Source of the DNA: SB11 sp943370295
GTDB lineage: Bacteria > Bacteroidota > Bacteroidia > UBA8524
Direction: 5' to 3'
Length of the DNA: 64,000 nt
Assembly: GCA_943370295.1 (NCBI GenBank)
Contig: CALRQL020000018.1
Coordinates: 1 to 64,000 of the forward strand
Shown: positions 50,816 through 60,170 of the stretch, piece by piece
Layout: every line of letters starts with the position of its first letter
How positions within the stretch are numbered: the first letter of the stretch is position 1
Translations under genes and position numbers: made by a program
The notes under the pieces: model-generated
Databases searched by the model: none
The model's input: only the letters and a program-made list of their open reading frames with translations
Told to the model about the DNA's origin: nothing

Positions 50816-51763
50816 CTACTTATCCATGTTCACTTTTTCATCAATAATGTACTCGGGTCGGTTTTTTACCTCGTCTAAAATGTTACCGATGTACTCGCCC
50901 ACCACACCGATGGTAAGTAACTGTACTCCTCCAAAAAAGATAATTGTAATGATGGTGCTTGCCCAACCGGGTACAGTATAGCCGCCACCCAACTGCACAT
51001 ACAGCACATACACGGTAAGTATGATACCAATCAATATGCTTATAAAACCAAGGGTAAGAGACGTTTTAAGCGGCTTTTTGCTAAAGTAAAACATGGCAAT
51101 ACTTGCCAAATGCAGCATTTTACGAAGTGTGTACTTGGTGCTGCCGTGTTGGCGGGCATCGCGGTTATAGTGCAGTGGCATTTGCTTAAAACCCATCCAG
51201 CTGATAATGCCGCGTATGTATTTATTTTTCTCGCTAAAACCGTTAAAAGTATCAATCACCTTGCGGTCAATCAAACGGAAATCGCCGGTATCGGTATTTA
51301 AATCCATATCCGCAAGGCGGTTTAGCAAGCGGTAGAACCAACGGGCGGTTAGTTTTTTAAACCATGTTTCGCCTTTGCGTTCTTTGCGCACGCCGTAAAC
51401 CACATTGCACGTATTTTGACGGTAAATAGCCACCATTTCGGTAATCAGTTCAGGAGGGTCTTGCATATCGGCATCCAGTATCACTGCCACATCCCCTTTG
51501 CAATGGGCAATACCTGCCCCCACGGCTGCCTGATGCCCGAAATTTCGTGAAAAAGAAAGCAGCTTTACCACAGGGTTTGCCGCGGAAAGCTGCTTCAAAA
51601 TATCCAACGTGGCATCTTTGCTGCCATCGTTTATAAAAAGCACTTCGTAACCATTGTTCCAATCGCCTTGCATGGCGGCCAACACACGTTGGCAAGCAAG
51701 GGCTATCCCTTCCTGCTCGTTAAAGCAAGGAATAATGACCGAAACAAAGGGAGCTGCTTTCAT
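50816..51763 (-). CDS. GT2 glycosyltransferase, polyprenyl-phosphate type
   Basis: 315 residues. GT-A domain (about 5-225; VIIPCFNEQEGI, LFINDGSKDATLD, VILDADMQDPPE, DTGDFRLIDRKV) and two C-terminal membrane helices (about 235-255 and 270-292). This is the DPMS/GtrB/ArnC type which moves a sugar to polyprenyl phosphate. It is 6 bp after the pccB-like gene on the same strand; the functional link is unclear. Acceptor and sugar cannot be told from sequence. Confidence 0.93.
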   Translation of the reverse strand: MKAAPFVSVIIPCFNEQEGIALACQRVLAAMQGDWNNGYEVLFINDGSKDATLDILKQLSAANPVVKLLSFSRNFGHQAAVGAGIAHCKGDVAVILDADMQDPPELITEMVAIYRQNTCNVVYGVRKERKGETWFKKLTARWFYRLLNRLADMDLNTDTGDFRLIDRKVIDTFNGFSEKNKYIRGIISWMGFKQMPLHYNRDARQHGSTKYTLRKMLHLASIAMFYFSKKPLKTSLTLGFISILIGIILTVYVLYVQLGGGYTVPGWASTIITIIFFGGVQLLTIGVVGEYIGNILDEVKNRPEYIIDEKVNMDK

Positions 51764-51769
51764 AGATTC

Positions 51770-53311
51770 TTACAACGGAATATTACCGTGTTTCTTGCGA
51801 GGAAGGTTAGCTACTTTGTTTTCCAACATTTTAAAGGCCGAAATCAGCCTTTCGCGGGTTTCTTCGGGTAATATTACCTCGTCGATGAAACCCCGGGCTG
51901 CTGCACGGTAGGGGTTGGCAAACAACTCAGCATATTCGGCTTCTTTGGCTTTTAGTTGAGCCTCGTGGTCTTCGGCATCTGCTATCTCCTTTTTGAAGAT
52001 AATTTCAGCCGCGCCTTTAGCACCCATTACAGCAATTTCTGCCGTTGGCCATGCAAAGTTCATATCAGCACCAATGTGTTTGCTGTTCATTACATCATAA
52101 GCACCACCGTAGGCCTTACGGGTGATAACGGTAACGCGGGGAACTGTTGCCTCGCTAAATGCGTATAGTAGTTTAGCTCCGTTGGTAATGATGGCGTTCC
52201 ACTCTTGGTCGGTACCGGGAAGGAAACCGGGTACGTCTTCAAACACCAACAAAGGAATGTTGAAGCAATCACAGAAACGCACGAAACGGGCTGCTTTTTG
52301 CGATGATTTTATATCCAATACACCCGCTAAAAACGCAGGTTGATTGGCTACAATACCTATGCTGCGACCGGCTAAGCGGGCAAAACCTACAACAATATTT
52401 TCGGCAAAGTCTTTATGTACTTCAAAGAAACTGGTATCATCCACCACACCTTCAATTACCTCGCGGATATCGTAGGGTTGGTTGGCGTTTTCAGGAACGA
52501 TATTTTTTAGTTGCGGCCTCGATTCATCGTGAGGAGTGTAGGGCAACATCGGAGCGTTTTCTTCACAGTTTTGAGGGACATAACTCAACAGGCGTTTCAA
52601 CCCGTTAATACACTCAACCTCGTTGGCACTGGCAAAGTGAGCCACCCCTGATTTGGCCGAATGTACCGATGCACCGCCCAAGTCTTCGCTGCTCACTTCT
52701 TCGTGGGTAACGGTTTTCACTACGTTAGGACCTGTTACGAACATATAAGAGGTTTTCTCTACCATGAAAATAAAATCTGTGATAGCAGGCGAATACACTG
52801 CACCGCCGGCACAAGGCCCCATAATGGCTGATATTTGAGGGATAACCCCCGATGAAAGGGTATTGCGGTAAAATATATCGGCATAACCGCCCAATGATAC
52901 CACACCTTCTTGTATACGCGCACCGCCTGAGTCGTTAAGACCGATAACAGGGGCTCCACTTTTCATGGCCAAGTCCATCACCTTGCAAATCTTCTCAGCA
53001 AAGGTTTCTGAAAGCGAACCGCCAAACACGGTAAAATCTTGCGAAAACACGTAGGTAAGCCTACCGTTTACTGTACCGTAGCCTGTTACAACACCATCGC
53101 CCAGCACTATTTGCTTATCCATACCAAAATCGGTACTGCGGTGGGTAACAAAGGCTCCTATCTCATTAAAACTGCCTTCATCAAGCAATAGGTGTATGCG
53201 CTCGCGGGCAGTAAGTTTACCTTTTTTATGCTGGTCGGCTATGCGTTTTTCGCCACCGCCCAAAAGGGCTTCTTGGCGCAGTTGCATCAGTTTTTCGCGT
53301 TTATCCATCAT
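51770..53311 (-). CDS. Acyl-CoA carboxylase carboxyltransferase (propionyl-CoA carboxylase beta type)
   Basis: 513 residues, normal for PccB. N- and C-terminal carboxyltransferase domains: KGKLTARERIHLLLDEGSFN, SGGARIQEGVVSLGGYADIF, IMGPCAGGAVYSPAITDF and RKAYGGAYDVMNSKHIGADM, GAKGAAEIIFKKEI. Transfers carboxyl from biotin to propionyl-CoA (or acetyl-CoA) to make methylmalonyl-CoA. No biotin carboxylase or BCCP gene is present in the window. Between yebC (2 bp gap) and the GT2 gene (6 bp gap), one operon. Confidence 0.94.
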   Translation of the reverse strand: MMDKREKLMQLRQEALLGGGEKRIADQHKKGKLTARERIHLLLDEGSFNEIGAFVTHRSTDFGMDKQIVLGDGVVTGYGTVNGRLTYVFSQDFTVFGGSLSETFAEKICKVMDLAMKSGAPVIGLNDSGGARIQEGVVSLGGYADIFYRNTLSSGVIPQISAIMGPCAGGAVYSPAITDFIFMVEKTSYMFVTGPNVVKTVTHEEVSSEDLGGASVHSAKSGVAHFASANEVECINGLKRLLSYVPQNCEENAPMLPYTPHDESRPQLKNIVPENANQPYDIREVIEGVVDDTSFFEVHKDFAENIVVGFARLAGRSIGIVANQPAFLAGVLDIKSSQKAARFVRFCDCFNIPLLVFEDVPGFLPGTDQEWNAIITNGAKLLYAFSEATVPRVTVITRKAYGGAYDVMNSKHIGADMNFAWPTAEIAVMGAKGAAEIIFKKEIADAEDHEAQLKAKEAEYAELFANPYRAAARGFIDEVILPEETRERLISAFKMLENKVANLPRKKHGNIPL

Positions 53312-53313
53312 GG

Positions 53314-54060
53314 TTAGTTTAGTATTTCGGCTATTTCTTCTGAAAATTCAACGTTATGGTAAAATGTTTTTACATCATCGTCTGCATCTAGGTTGTCAAT
53401 CAGTTTGGCAAACTTAGCAGCATCTTCTTTATTTATCTGTTTAAAAATTTTAGGTACGTATTGCAAGCCGCTTTTTTGCGGGGTGATGCCCAACTCATCC
53501 AGTTTTTTGCTCAACGAGCCAAAATCTTCACGGGCACAAGATGTTGACACAAACGTTTCATCCACTTCCACTTCATCAGCACCGCCGTCAATCAGTTCAA
53601 GGGTCAGGGTATCCTCGTCCATGCCTTCGGGCATGGTAAATTCAAATACGCCTTTTTGGTCGAACACAAAGTTTAATGAGCCATTGGTGGCAAGGCTGCC
53701 TTCTACTTTGTTAAAGTAGGTGCGCAGATTGGCAATGGTGCGGTTTAGGTTATCGGTAGTACATTCAATAATAATCCCTACGTTTCCGGGGCCGTATGCT
53801 TCATACATCACATCGCTAAAGCTTTCGCCGCCTGCACCGCTGGCTTTGTTAATAGCACGGTTTATGTTGTCGCTCGGTACGCTTTGTCCGCGGGCGTTTT
53901 GCATGGCCAAACGCAGACGCGGATTGCTATCAGGGTTAGGGCCGCCTACTTTGGCAGCTACGTAAATTTCTTTAACCAGCTTGGTAAACAAGGCCGAACG
54001 GCGTTTATCAGCTGCTCCCTTCTTGTGTTTTATATTGGCCCATCTGCTGTGCCCTGCCAT
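53314..54060 (-). CDS. YebC/PmpR-family protein
   Basis: 248 residues. Starts MAGHSRWANIKHKKGAADKR, the invariant YebC N-terminus; later NPRLRLAMQNARGQSVPSDN, VMYEAYGPGNVGIIIECTTD. Members are DNA-binding regulators or, by recent work, ribosome-associated factors that relieve stalling at proline tracts. The C-terminus is somewhat extended (EFSEEIAEILN). First gene of an operon with pccB-like and GT2 genes. Confidence 0.94.
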   Translation of the reverse strand: MAGHSRWANIKHKKGAADKRRSALFTKLVKEIYVAAKVGGPNPDSNPRLRLAMQNARGQSVPSDNINRAINKASGAGGESFSDVMYEAYGPGNVGIIIECTTDNLNRTIANLRTYFNKVEGSLATNGSLNFVFDQKGVFEFTMPEGMDEDTLTLELIDGGADEVEVDETFVSTSCAREDFGSLSKKLDELGITPQKSGLQYVPKIFKQINKEDAAKFAKLIDNLDADDDVKTFYHNVEFSEEIAEILN

Positions 54061-54142
54061 TTTTTGCTATTCTCTTTTTTTGGTGAAGGGCAAAAATAGG
54101 TATTCTGTCTGTTTTATGGGTAGGAACGGCCATAAAACAAAA

Positions 54143-54167
54143 AAGCCTTGCTAAAAAAGCAAGGCTT
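54143..54167 (-). terminator. Terminator of the lipoprotein gene at 54186
   Basis: AAGCCTTGCT/AGCAAGGCTT perfect 10-bp stem with an A5 loop and a U-rich tail on the minus strand. Confidence 0.85.
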
Positions 54168-54185
54168 GGTAATACTCTTGTTTAT

Positions 54186-54668
54186 TTATTTCGACTCATA
54201 AGTTGTTATGGTGGCATAAAACACGCCATCTTCTAACTGATAAGACTCTAATACTATTTTTGATTCTGAGAATTCTAGTATTTTGTTTGTTGATTTAAGT
54301 CCTATAGCTGAAAACATATTAAGTCGCGTTTCATCTTCTGCAATTTCCCAGGTACCTATTGCTGTTAGATCCGGATCAGTAGAGTTGCATCTACTAAAGC
54401 CTTCTACACAATCATATGTTTTATCTTCATAGAATAGAAATAGATTATCTCTGCTGCAAGTATTTTCTTCGGCAAATAAATCCGTAACTTCTTTTCCGTT
54501 AATAAGTTTGGCCGGACGTATGTTTTGGGCTGTCTTTTGCCACCTTTTGTAAAGAAGCATATCTGCTTTTGATGGTGTAGCTGTAATAGTACTTTCGTCA
54601 GATTTTGAGCAGGAGAAAATGCTCATCACCATAATGCTGATGCAGGCGATAGCTAAAAGTTTTTTCAT
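54186..54668 (-). CDS. Hypothetical lipoprotein
   Basis: 160 residues from the ATG at 54668, giving a standard lipoprotein signal MKKLLAIACISIMVMSIFSC (Cys20); an upstream frame extension lacks a signal. The rest (about 125 residues) looks like a lipocalin-like small beta domain (YKRWQKTAQNIRP, LFLFYEDKTYDC, IGTWEIAEDETRLNMF), a common Bacteroidota lipoprotein plan. Two Cys pairs may form disulfides. Own terminator; function unknown. Confidence 0.78.
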   Translation of the reverse strand: MKKLLAIACISIMVMSIFSCSKSDESTITATPSKADMLLYKRWQKTAQNIRPAKLINGKEVTDLFAEENTCSRDNLFLFYEDKTYDCVEGFSRCNSTDPDLTAIGTWEIAEDETRLNMFSAIGLKSTNKILEFSESKIVLESYQLEDGVFYATITTYESK

Positions 54669-54839
54669 GATGTTAGTTAGCGTTTGTAATCTATAGGGCA
54701 AGTTATATTTTTTAAGTAAAAATGAATAGAGAATAATTTTTTTTTGGAAAGGTTTGTAATTGTGTTAGATAAGCAAAACAATATAAAAACCAACAATACA
54801 GCATTGGTTTCTCATTTCCGATAAACGGTATAAAACAAA

Positions 54840-54868
54840 AAATCCCCTACATACTATGCAGGGGATTT
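54840..54868 (-). terminator. Terminator of the T9SS cargo gene
   Basis: AAATCCCCT/AGGGGATTT with an inner CAT/ATG extension and a U-rich tail on the minus strand, 24 bp past the stop. Confidence 0.8.
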
Positions 54869-54891
54869 GTATAACTTAATTTGTTAAGCAA

Positions 54892-55788
54892 TTACTTCTT
54901 AACAACAATTTTGTCGGTTTTCAATACTGAACCTGCTTGTAGTTGGTAGAAATAAACTCCTTCAGCAAGGTTTTCAGCGTTAAACTTAACAGTTTGTTCG
55001 CCAGCTTCTTGCATACCTTCAAAAATGTTCATTACCTCGCGGCCTGAAATGTCGAACAATTTCACAGCTACTTCTTGAGCAACAGGAAGGTTGTAGCTAA
55101 TGCTGGTGTTACCTGCAGTTGGGTTAGGGTAAACATTTACTTTACCTACTTTACCGTAGTTTTCCATTGTTTCTTCAACAGATACACCAAAGCTGTTAAA
55201 CCTTAGGTTATCAACAAACAAAGCAGTGTTTGGGCTAAGTTGGCTAGTTTGGGTTGGCAACAATATAAAGTTGATGAAGCATGAATCAGGGTTCCCTGTT
55301 ACATTTTGCCTGTAAGCAACGTTCAAAGAAAGGTCAGTCCAGTTAGCAGCAGTTCCTTGACCCAAAGTACCAACAGTTTGGCTAACGGTATCGCCGTTGT
55401 TCTTTTTGGTAGTGATAACAATTGCTAAACCTTCTCCTTGGATTTGAGGGAAATACATAGCGGAGAAAGTAAACGATACTGGACGTTGTGTAAATGCAAA
55501 TGCATTTCCATAGTTACCTAAAAAGTATTGACCTGCGTTGTTAGGATCTGGAGCATGGAAAACGCCTACAAAGTATTGACCTGCGCTAGCATTGCGGGTT
55601 ACAGCACCTTGCTGGGTGTTGATGGTGATTGATTGGAATACCCTGAAGTTATTTCCGTTCCATCCATCACCCATAACGGTATCATTACCTGCTACGTTCC
55701 AAGTTTCAAAGCTGTTGTTAGGGATTTGAGCCAAAGCTGCAATGCTGCAAACAAATAGCATTACTGCTGAAAGTAAAATTTTTTTCAT
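54892..55788 (-). CDS. Secreted protein with T9SS sorting domain
   Basis: 298 residues. Signal peptide (1-20, AALAQ). Residues about 21-205 form a beta-rich carbohydrate-binding-like or PCMD-like domain (IPNNSFETWN ... DGWNG ... ALFVDNLRF), which is typical of Bacteroidota cargo proteins. The last 80 residues (VNVYPNPTAGNTSISY, VKLFDISGREVM, LAEGVYFYQLQAG, KTDKIVVKK) are a type A Por C-terminal sorting domain. Surface or secreted; ligand unknown. Confidence 0.87.
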   Translation of the reverse strand: MKKILLSAVMLFVCSIAALAQIPNNSFETWNVAGNDTVMGDGWNGNNFRVFQSITINTQQGAVTRNASAGQYFVGVFHAPDPNNAGQYFLGNYGNAFAFTQRPVSFTFSAMYFPQIQGEGLAIVITTKKNNGDTVSQTVGTLGQGTAANWTDLSLNVAYRQNVTGNPDSCFINFILLPTQTSQLSPNTALFVDNLRFNSFGVSVEETMENYGKVGKVNVYPNPTAGNTSISYNLPVAQEVAVKLFDISGREVMNIFEGMQEAGEQTVKFNAENLAEGVYFYQLQAGSVLKTDKIVVKK

Positions 55789-55859
55789 GACTTATGGTGT
55801 ATGTAATTTAATTGTTAATTGCAAAGTAAAGACTAATGTTTAATAATACACGTTGCCTG

Positions 55860-58800
55860 CTACACAAAAATATTTTCTAATTCTTCTACACTAAGGGTAG
55901 AAAGAAACGTATTGTCCGTGTTTATAAGCGTTTGTGCCAACTCTAGCTTACGCTTTTGCAGGGTAAGTATTTTCTCTTCAACCGTGCCGCGGGTGATAAA
56001 TTTATAGTTAAACACGTTTTTGGTTTGCCCGATGCGGTAACTGCGGTCTGTGGCTTGCCTTTCTACAGCAGGGTTCCACCATGGGTCAACTATAAATACA
56101 TAATCAGCTTCGGTAAGGTTTAAACCTACCCCACCGGCTCGTAATGAGATTAGGAATACCCCTGCACTTTTATCTTTTTGGAACTTATTTACCTCCGCTT
56201 GTCGTTGCTTGGCACTGTACGTACCGTCAATATAGCAATAAGGTACGCTCTTATCATCGAGGTACTTTTTAAAAATGTGTAGCTGCTTTACAAACTGAGA
56301 GAAGATAAGCACCTTGTGGTTTTCAGCAAGTGCAATCTCCAGCTTACGGATAATCTCGTCAAACTTACCGCTGTGCCCCAAGTATTCATCGTTCACCAAC
56401 AAGGGATGGTTGGCAATTTGGCGCAGCATCATTAAGCCTTTTAGTATTTGCAGTTTCGATTTATTAAGCCCAAACTCAGTTACCGATTTCAATATCTGAT
56501 TACGGTATTTGGCTTTAGTAGCTTCATAAATTTGCTCCTGCTCCTCGGTCATCTCACAATAATATACTTGCTCATATTTCTCAGGCAGGTCTTTAGCTAC
56601 CTGCTCTTTGGTACGGCGCAGTATAAACGGATCGATGATTTTTTGCAGGCGGTTCCGTTGCAATTCGTTCCCGTTTTTCTCAATCGGGATAACAAACTTT
56701 TCACTAAAAAAGGTGAAGTTACCCAGCAAACCCGGGTTTAGGAAGTTCATTTGCGACCACAAGTCGGTAATGGAGTTCTCAACCGGAGTACCTGTAAGCA
56801 CCAGCTTGTTACGTGCTTGTAAACTGTTTACCGCCCTTGCTGTTTGCGAAGCCGGGTTTTTTATGAACTGACTTTCATCCAATATCACATAGTGAAAGTT
56901 AAAGTCTTTTAATATGTCAATATCCAACCTTACAACACCGTAGGTGGTAATTATCAAATCGTAATGCCTGAAATAAGCAATCTCACGGTTGCGGTAGGTG
57001 CCCGTATAAATAAACACCTTTAGTCCCGGTGCAAAATTCTCAGCCTCGCTTTGCCAGTTATATATCAGCGAAGTAGGCAATATAATAAGGTTGGTATGCC
57101 TGTTTTTTTGGTACGAAACAACTTTGGGCGGTAGCGAAGGCATTTCTATAGTGCCTGCATTGCCAAAAAGGTCAAGCTGGTTAAGGGCAGCAGCCTTTTT
57201 AGCCCCATCGTCAAACAACAGTGCTTGCCCTTGTGCAGCTTCGGTTTGTATGGCTTCCTCCAGCACAGGGTTTTGATCGGCAAGGTCGGCCTCCCGTTGC
57301 AGCATGGCAAGGGTTTGGACAGTCTTTCCCAAACCCATATCATCGGCAAGGCAACCCCCAAAACGGTTTTTCTGTAAAAAGTAAAACCAGTTATAGCCCT
57401 CGCGTTGGTAAGGCCTCAGCTCGCCCTTAAACCCTTCTGAAAGCGGTTCACCTTCGTGCAGGTGTTTGAAATCAAGCTTCGAAAGTTTGTCTTTCAACTC
57501 TTTACTATCGGCCGGCGATTGTAATTCATCTATCAGTTTCCAGTGATGCTTGCGTATGCGTATCCCGTCGCCGCTTTCGCTAAACTCCAGCAGGCTGCTG
57601 TATTTTTCAAACCACTCTTCGGGGATAATCGCAATCTCCCCGTTGGGCAATATGTATTCGCGTTTGCCTTGTAAAATATAGCTACGCAGTTGTATAAACT
57701 GTACTTCGTAAGTGCCAAACTTCACCACAGCCATTACATCAAACCAGTCTTTATACTCGTTTACTTGTATTGATAAGGTGCTTTGGCCAATAAAGTATTT
57801 ACTGTTGTGCGTGTCTTGCTCAATTATAAACTTATTATCCTTAAGCAGTTTGCTGTACTCGTTCAGCCATTGTATGGATGCATACGGACTTTTACTACCA
57901 TCAGGGCGACGCACGGTAAAGGAACAACCCTCAATCAGCTTTAAGCCTTTTGAGGCAATCAGCAGCTTTTGATGTTCTTCCCATTCCTTGGGTCGTTTCA
58001 GGCGTTTAAAGATGTAATTATCGCCTTCTTTTTCAAGTATTACTGAGATACGCTTTGTAGCGTGGTAAGGAAACTCTTGCTTGTTGTAGCGGAAATAAAG
58101 GTTCAGCCTTACTTCATCACCCCAGCCGTCGTCAATCTTTAAAACGGGTATCCCTACTAATGATTCGGTTTTTATGTCAAACCCAACGGCGTGCACGTCG
58201 AATTTCTCTACCAACGGGACTACAAACTTTTCAAAGTACTTGGCCTCGGTAGCTTTGGGTATCATAATAAACCGCTTGCTAAGGAAGGGCAGCAGTTTAT
58301 TACCGTCAACGTTCTTTTCAAAATTATACAGCATACCGTTTACAAGCATCCACGCAGGGCGGGTGGTAACCATTATGCCGTCGCGCTGAGAAAACTCAAC
58401 CCGTTCGTTATTGTATTTTATAGTAGGGAAGTAGCGCACTTTGTCATCGTCGCGCCTGAAATGAAACAACACCGATGCCTTTTGGGTAGCCACTTTCACC
58501 ACTTTTGAGGTGGGATTACCTTCTTTGCCCAATATAAACAGCTTTTTTCCGCGCAGCATTTCAATGGCCTCGGCTACACGTTTTTCAATGTAGGGGCGTA
58601 TGAAACTTTTGTTTAGCTCTTCGGTAAAGTGTTTTTTGAAAAACTCGGCGGGGCGTATGGTAGCTTGGGTATGGAATTTTTTTACAATTACCTCTTGATC
58701 CAACTCGCCCAATAAATTCACCAGCTTACGGTCGGTATCGTCTACCCCTTTCTCGTAATAATCAATAGTGGTATTAAACACCTTTTGATGGGTGAGTGTG

Positions 58801-58913
58801 TAATTGCCCAATGTGTTAATCTGCACCACGTGCGGCTCTATGAGCAGCCCGAGATGGGGATGATCAACAAGGGTATATACCAATTCAAAAGGTTGTGTAT
58901 TTACTACTTTCAA
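55860..58913 (-). CDS. SNF2/SWI2-family DEAD/DEAH helicase
   Basis: 1017 residues. Starts at TTG (58913): an in-frame stop lies shortly upstream and no ATG precedes the conserved N-terminus (PFELVYTLVDHPHLGLLIEP). N-terminal about 480 residues are Bacteroidota-specific; then the SNF2 ATPase with Walker A ADDMGLGKTVQT (near 527), DESQ in place of DEAH (near 679), LTGTPVENSITDLWSQMNF, and the helicase C domain (RAGGVGLNLTEAD, RQATDRSYRIGQ). It is an ATP-driven DNA translocase, cytoplasmic. No partner gene is linked. Confidence 0.92.
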   Translation of the reverse strand: MKVVNTQPFELVYTLVDHPHLGLLIEPHVVQINTLGNYTLTHQKVFNTTIDYYEKGVDDTDRKLVNLLGELDQEVIVKKFHTQATIRPAEFFKKHFTEELNKSFIRPYIEKRVAEAIEMLRGKKLFILGKEGNPTSKVVKVATQKASVLFHFRRDDDKVRYFPTIKYNNERVEFSQRDGIMVTTRPAWMLVNGMLYNFEKNVDGNKLLPFLSKRFIMIPKATEAKYFEKFVVPLVEKFDVHAVGFDIKTESLVGIPVLKIDDGWGDEVRLNLYFRYNKQEFPYHATKRISVILEKEGDNYIFKRLKRPKEWEEHQKLLIASKGLKLIEGCSFTVRRPDGSKSPYASIQWLNEYSKLLKDNKFIIEQDTHNSKYFIGQSTLSIQVNEYKDWFDVMAVVKFGTYEVQFIQLRSYILQGKREYILPNGEIAIIPEEWFEKYSSLLEFSESGDGIRIRKHHWKLIDELQSPADSKELKDKLSKLDFKHLHEGEPLSEGFKGELRPYQREGYNWFYFLQKNRFGGCLADDMGLGKTVQTLAMLQREADLADQNPVLEEAIQTEAAQGQALLFDDGAKKAAALNQLDLFGNAGTIEMPSLPPKVVSYQKNRHTNLIILPTSLIYNWQSEAENFAPGLKVFIYTGTYRNREIAYFRHYDLIITTYGVVRLDIDILKDFNFHYVILDESQFIKNPASQTARAVNSLQARNKLVLTGTPVENSITDLWSQMNFLNPGLLGNFTFFSEKFVIPIEKNGNELQRNRLQKIIDPFILRRTKEQVAKDLPEKYEQVYYCEMTEEQEQIYEATKAKYRNQILKSVTEFGLNKSKLQILKGLMMLRQIANHPLLVNDEYLGHSGKFDEIIRKLEIALAENHKVLIFSQFVKQLHIFKKYLDDKSVPYCYIDGTYSAKQRQAEVNKFQKDKSAGVFLISLRAGGVGLNLTEADYVFIVDPWWNPAVERQATDRSYRIGQTKNVFNYKFITRGTVEEKILTLQKRKLELAQTLINTDNTFLSTLSVEELENIFV

Positions 58914-58997
58914 CTCCGTACTGCTTTTTTACATGCAGATTAACCGTGCAAGATAGGCCAAACAGACCTTTGGCTACAAGTATGTGGAAAACAGTTT

Positions 58998-60068
58998 TTA
59001 GTACCGGTTGGCAATATTGAGGCCAACTATGTAACTGTCAAGGTATTTGATAATGAACAAATGATAGGTGAAAAGAGGGGTACGGTTCAATGGCTCTTCT
59101 GAGTAGATAGGGCATGAATATCCGCTTTGCTCTACAATATTAGCATAATCATTCGGGTCAAAAAATTCATTGTAGGGTAAAAATTTCCACTGCAACCGTT
59201 GCCTGTTTTTTTGGCTGAAGCGTTTATCGGCAAAAGCATTGTTTTTTACCTTGGTATCCCACGTTTTAAATATTTTTTTAGCCTCTGCCAAACTGGGGCC
59301 TACATAAAACTCAGCAAAGTAACCGAAGGGCATCGCCAAATTTTCAGGTATAGCTTTTATATAAGCATTGCCAGCCCCTGTTATCATCACATTGGGCTTG
59401 TAGATGATTTGGTTATAAAGGTCTTTAGTGGCTTTGCCGCGTATGGGCTTTATATCGTCAAGCAGTCCTTTTTCTATTTGCTGAAACTCATTCTTCAATA
59501 CGGGGTCGGCTTTTTTTGCATCGACTTTATAAGGAACAAAGCGACGGCGCACGTCTCCGTATATTTCCATATTTAGCTGCCCTGCCGAGCGGAACGAATC
59601 GGCATCAATGGTAGGGTAGGTGCCCCACATACGGATAAAAATTTCCTCCACCGTATCGCCTTCTTCATAATGGTAAGTGTATAGCAATGAGTCGCCGCGA
59701 GGGTTACGTTTTAAGCCCGAAAGACACCCCAATAAATTATAATCCATTTCTTGCAAGGCCATCAACACCGAAGCCGAATCGGGAATATTGGGTATCATGC
59801 ACTCGTAATACAAGCCTTCAATGCCGCGCGAGATTATCTTTTCGTACTCAAAAAAGGCAAGGCCGAACGTAGCATCATATCGGTCTTCGTTCGCAGTATT
59901 TAGTAAGTAAATACGGTCGCGCCCTGTTTGCTGCACAAATTGCTGGTTGGCATCGTTAACCACATCGGTAATACCAATGCAGAAAAAACTATTGGGCTGG
60001 GCCTTGGCAACGGGCAACAGCGCGATAAAGAGTACTACGGTATAAAGGGTACGTAAACAGGCTTGCAT
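58998..60068 (-). CDS. Hypothetical secreted protein
   Basis: 356 residues. Signal peptide about 1-23 (RTLYTVVLFIALLPVAKAQ). The mature part has no domain I can name; local features are FFEYEKIISRGIEGLYYEC and LQWKFLPYNEFFDPNDYA. No sorting tail. Probably periplasmic. On the same strand as the SNF2 gene (84 bp) and the IgGFc-like gene (102 bp upstream). Confidence 0.72.
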   Translation of the reverse strand: MQACLRTLYTVVLFIALLPVAKAQPNSFFCIGITDVVNDANQQFVQQTGRDRIYLLNTANEDRYDATFGLAFFEYEKIISRGIEGLYYECMIPNIPDSASVLMALQEMDYNLLGCLSGLKRNPRGDSLLYTYHYEEGDTVEEIFIRMWGTYPTIDADSFRSAGQLNMEIYGDVRRRFVPYKVDAKKADPVLKNEFQQIEKGLLDDIKPIRGKATKDLYNQIIYKPNVMITGAGNAYIKAIPENLAMPFGYFAEFYVGPSLAEAKKIFKTWDTKVKNNAFADKRFSQKNRQRLQWKFLPYNEFFDPNDYANIVEQSGYSCPIYSEEPLNRTPLFTYHLFIIKYLDSYIVGLNIANRY

Positions 60069-60170
60069 TTTTTGTAATTATACAACAAAGATGCCTGAAA
60101 TGGTATAAAAGTGGCCTTAGTGTGAAATAGGAATTAGTTGTTGGTGTTTAGGGATTAAAAATTAGAAGCT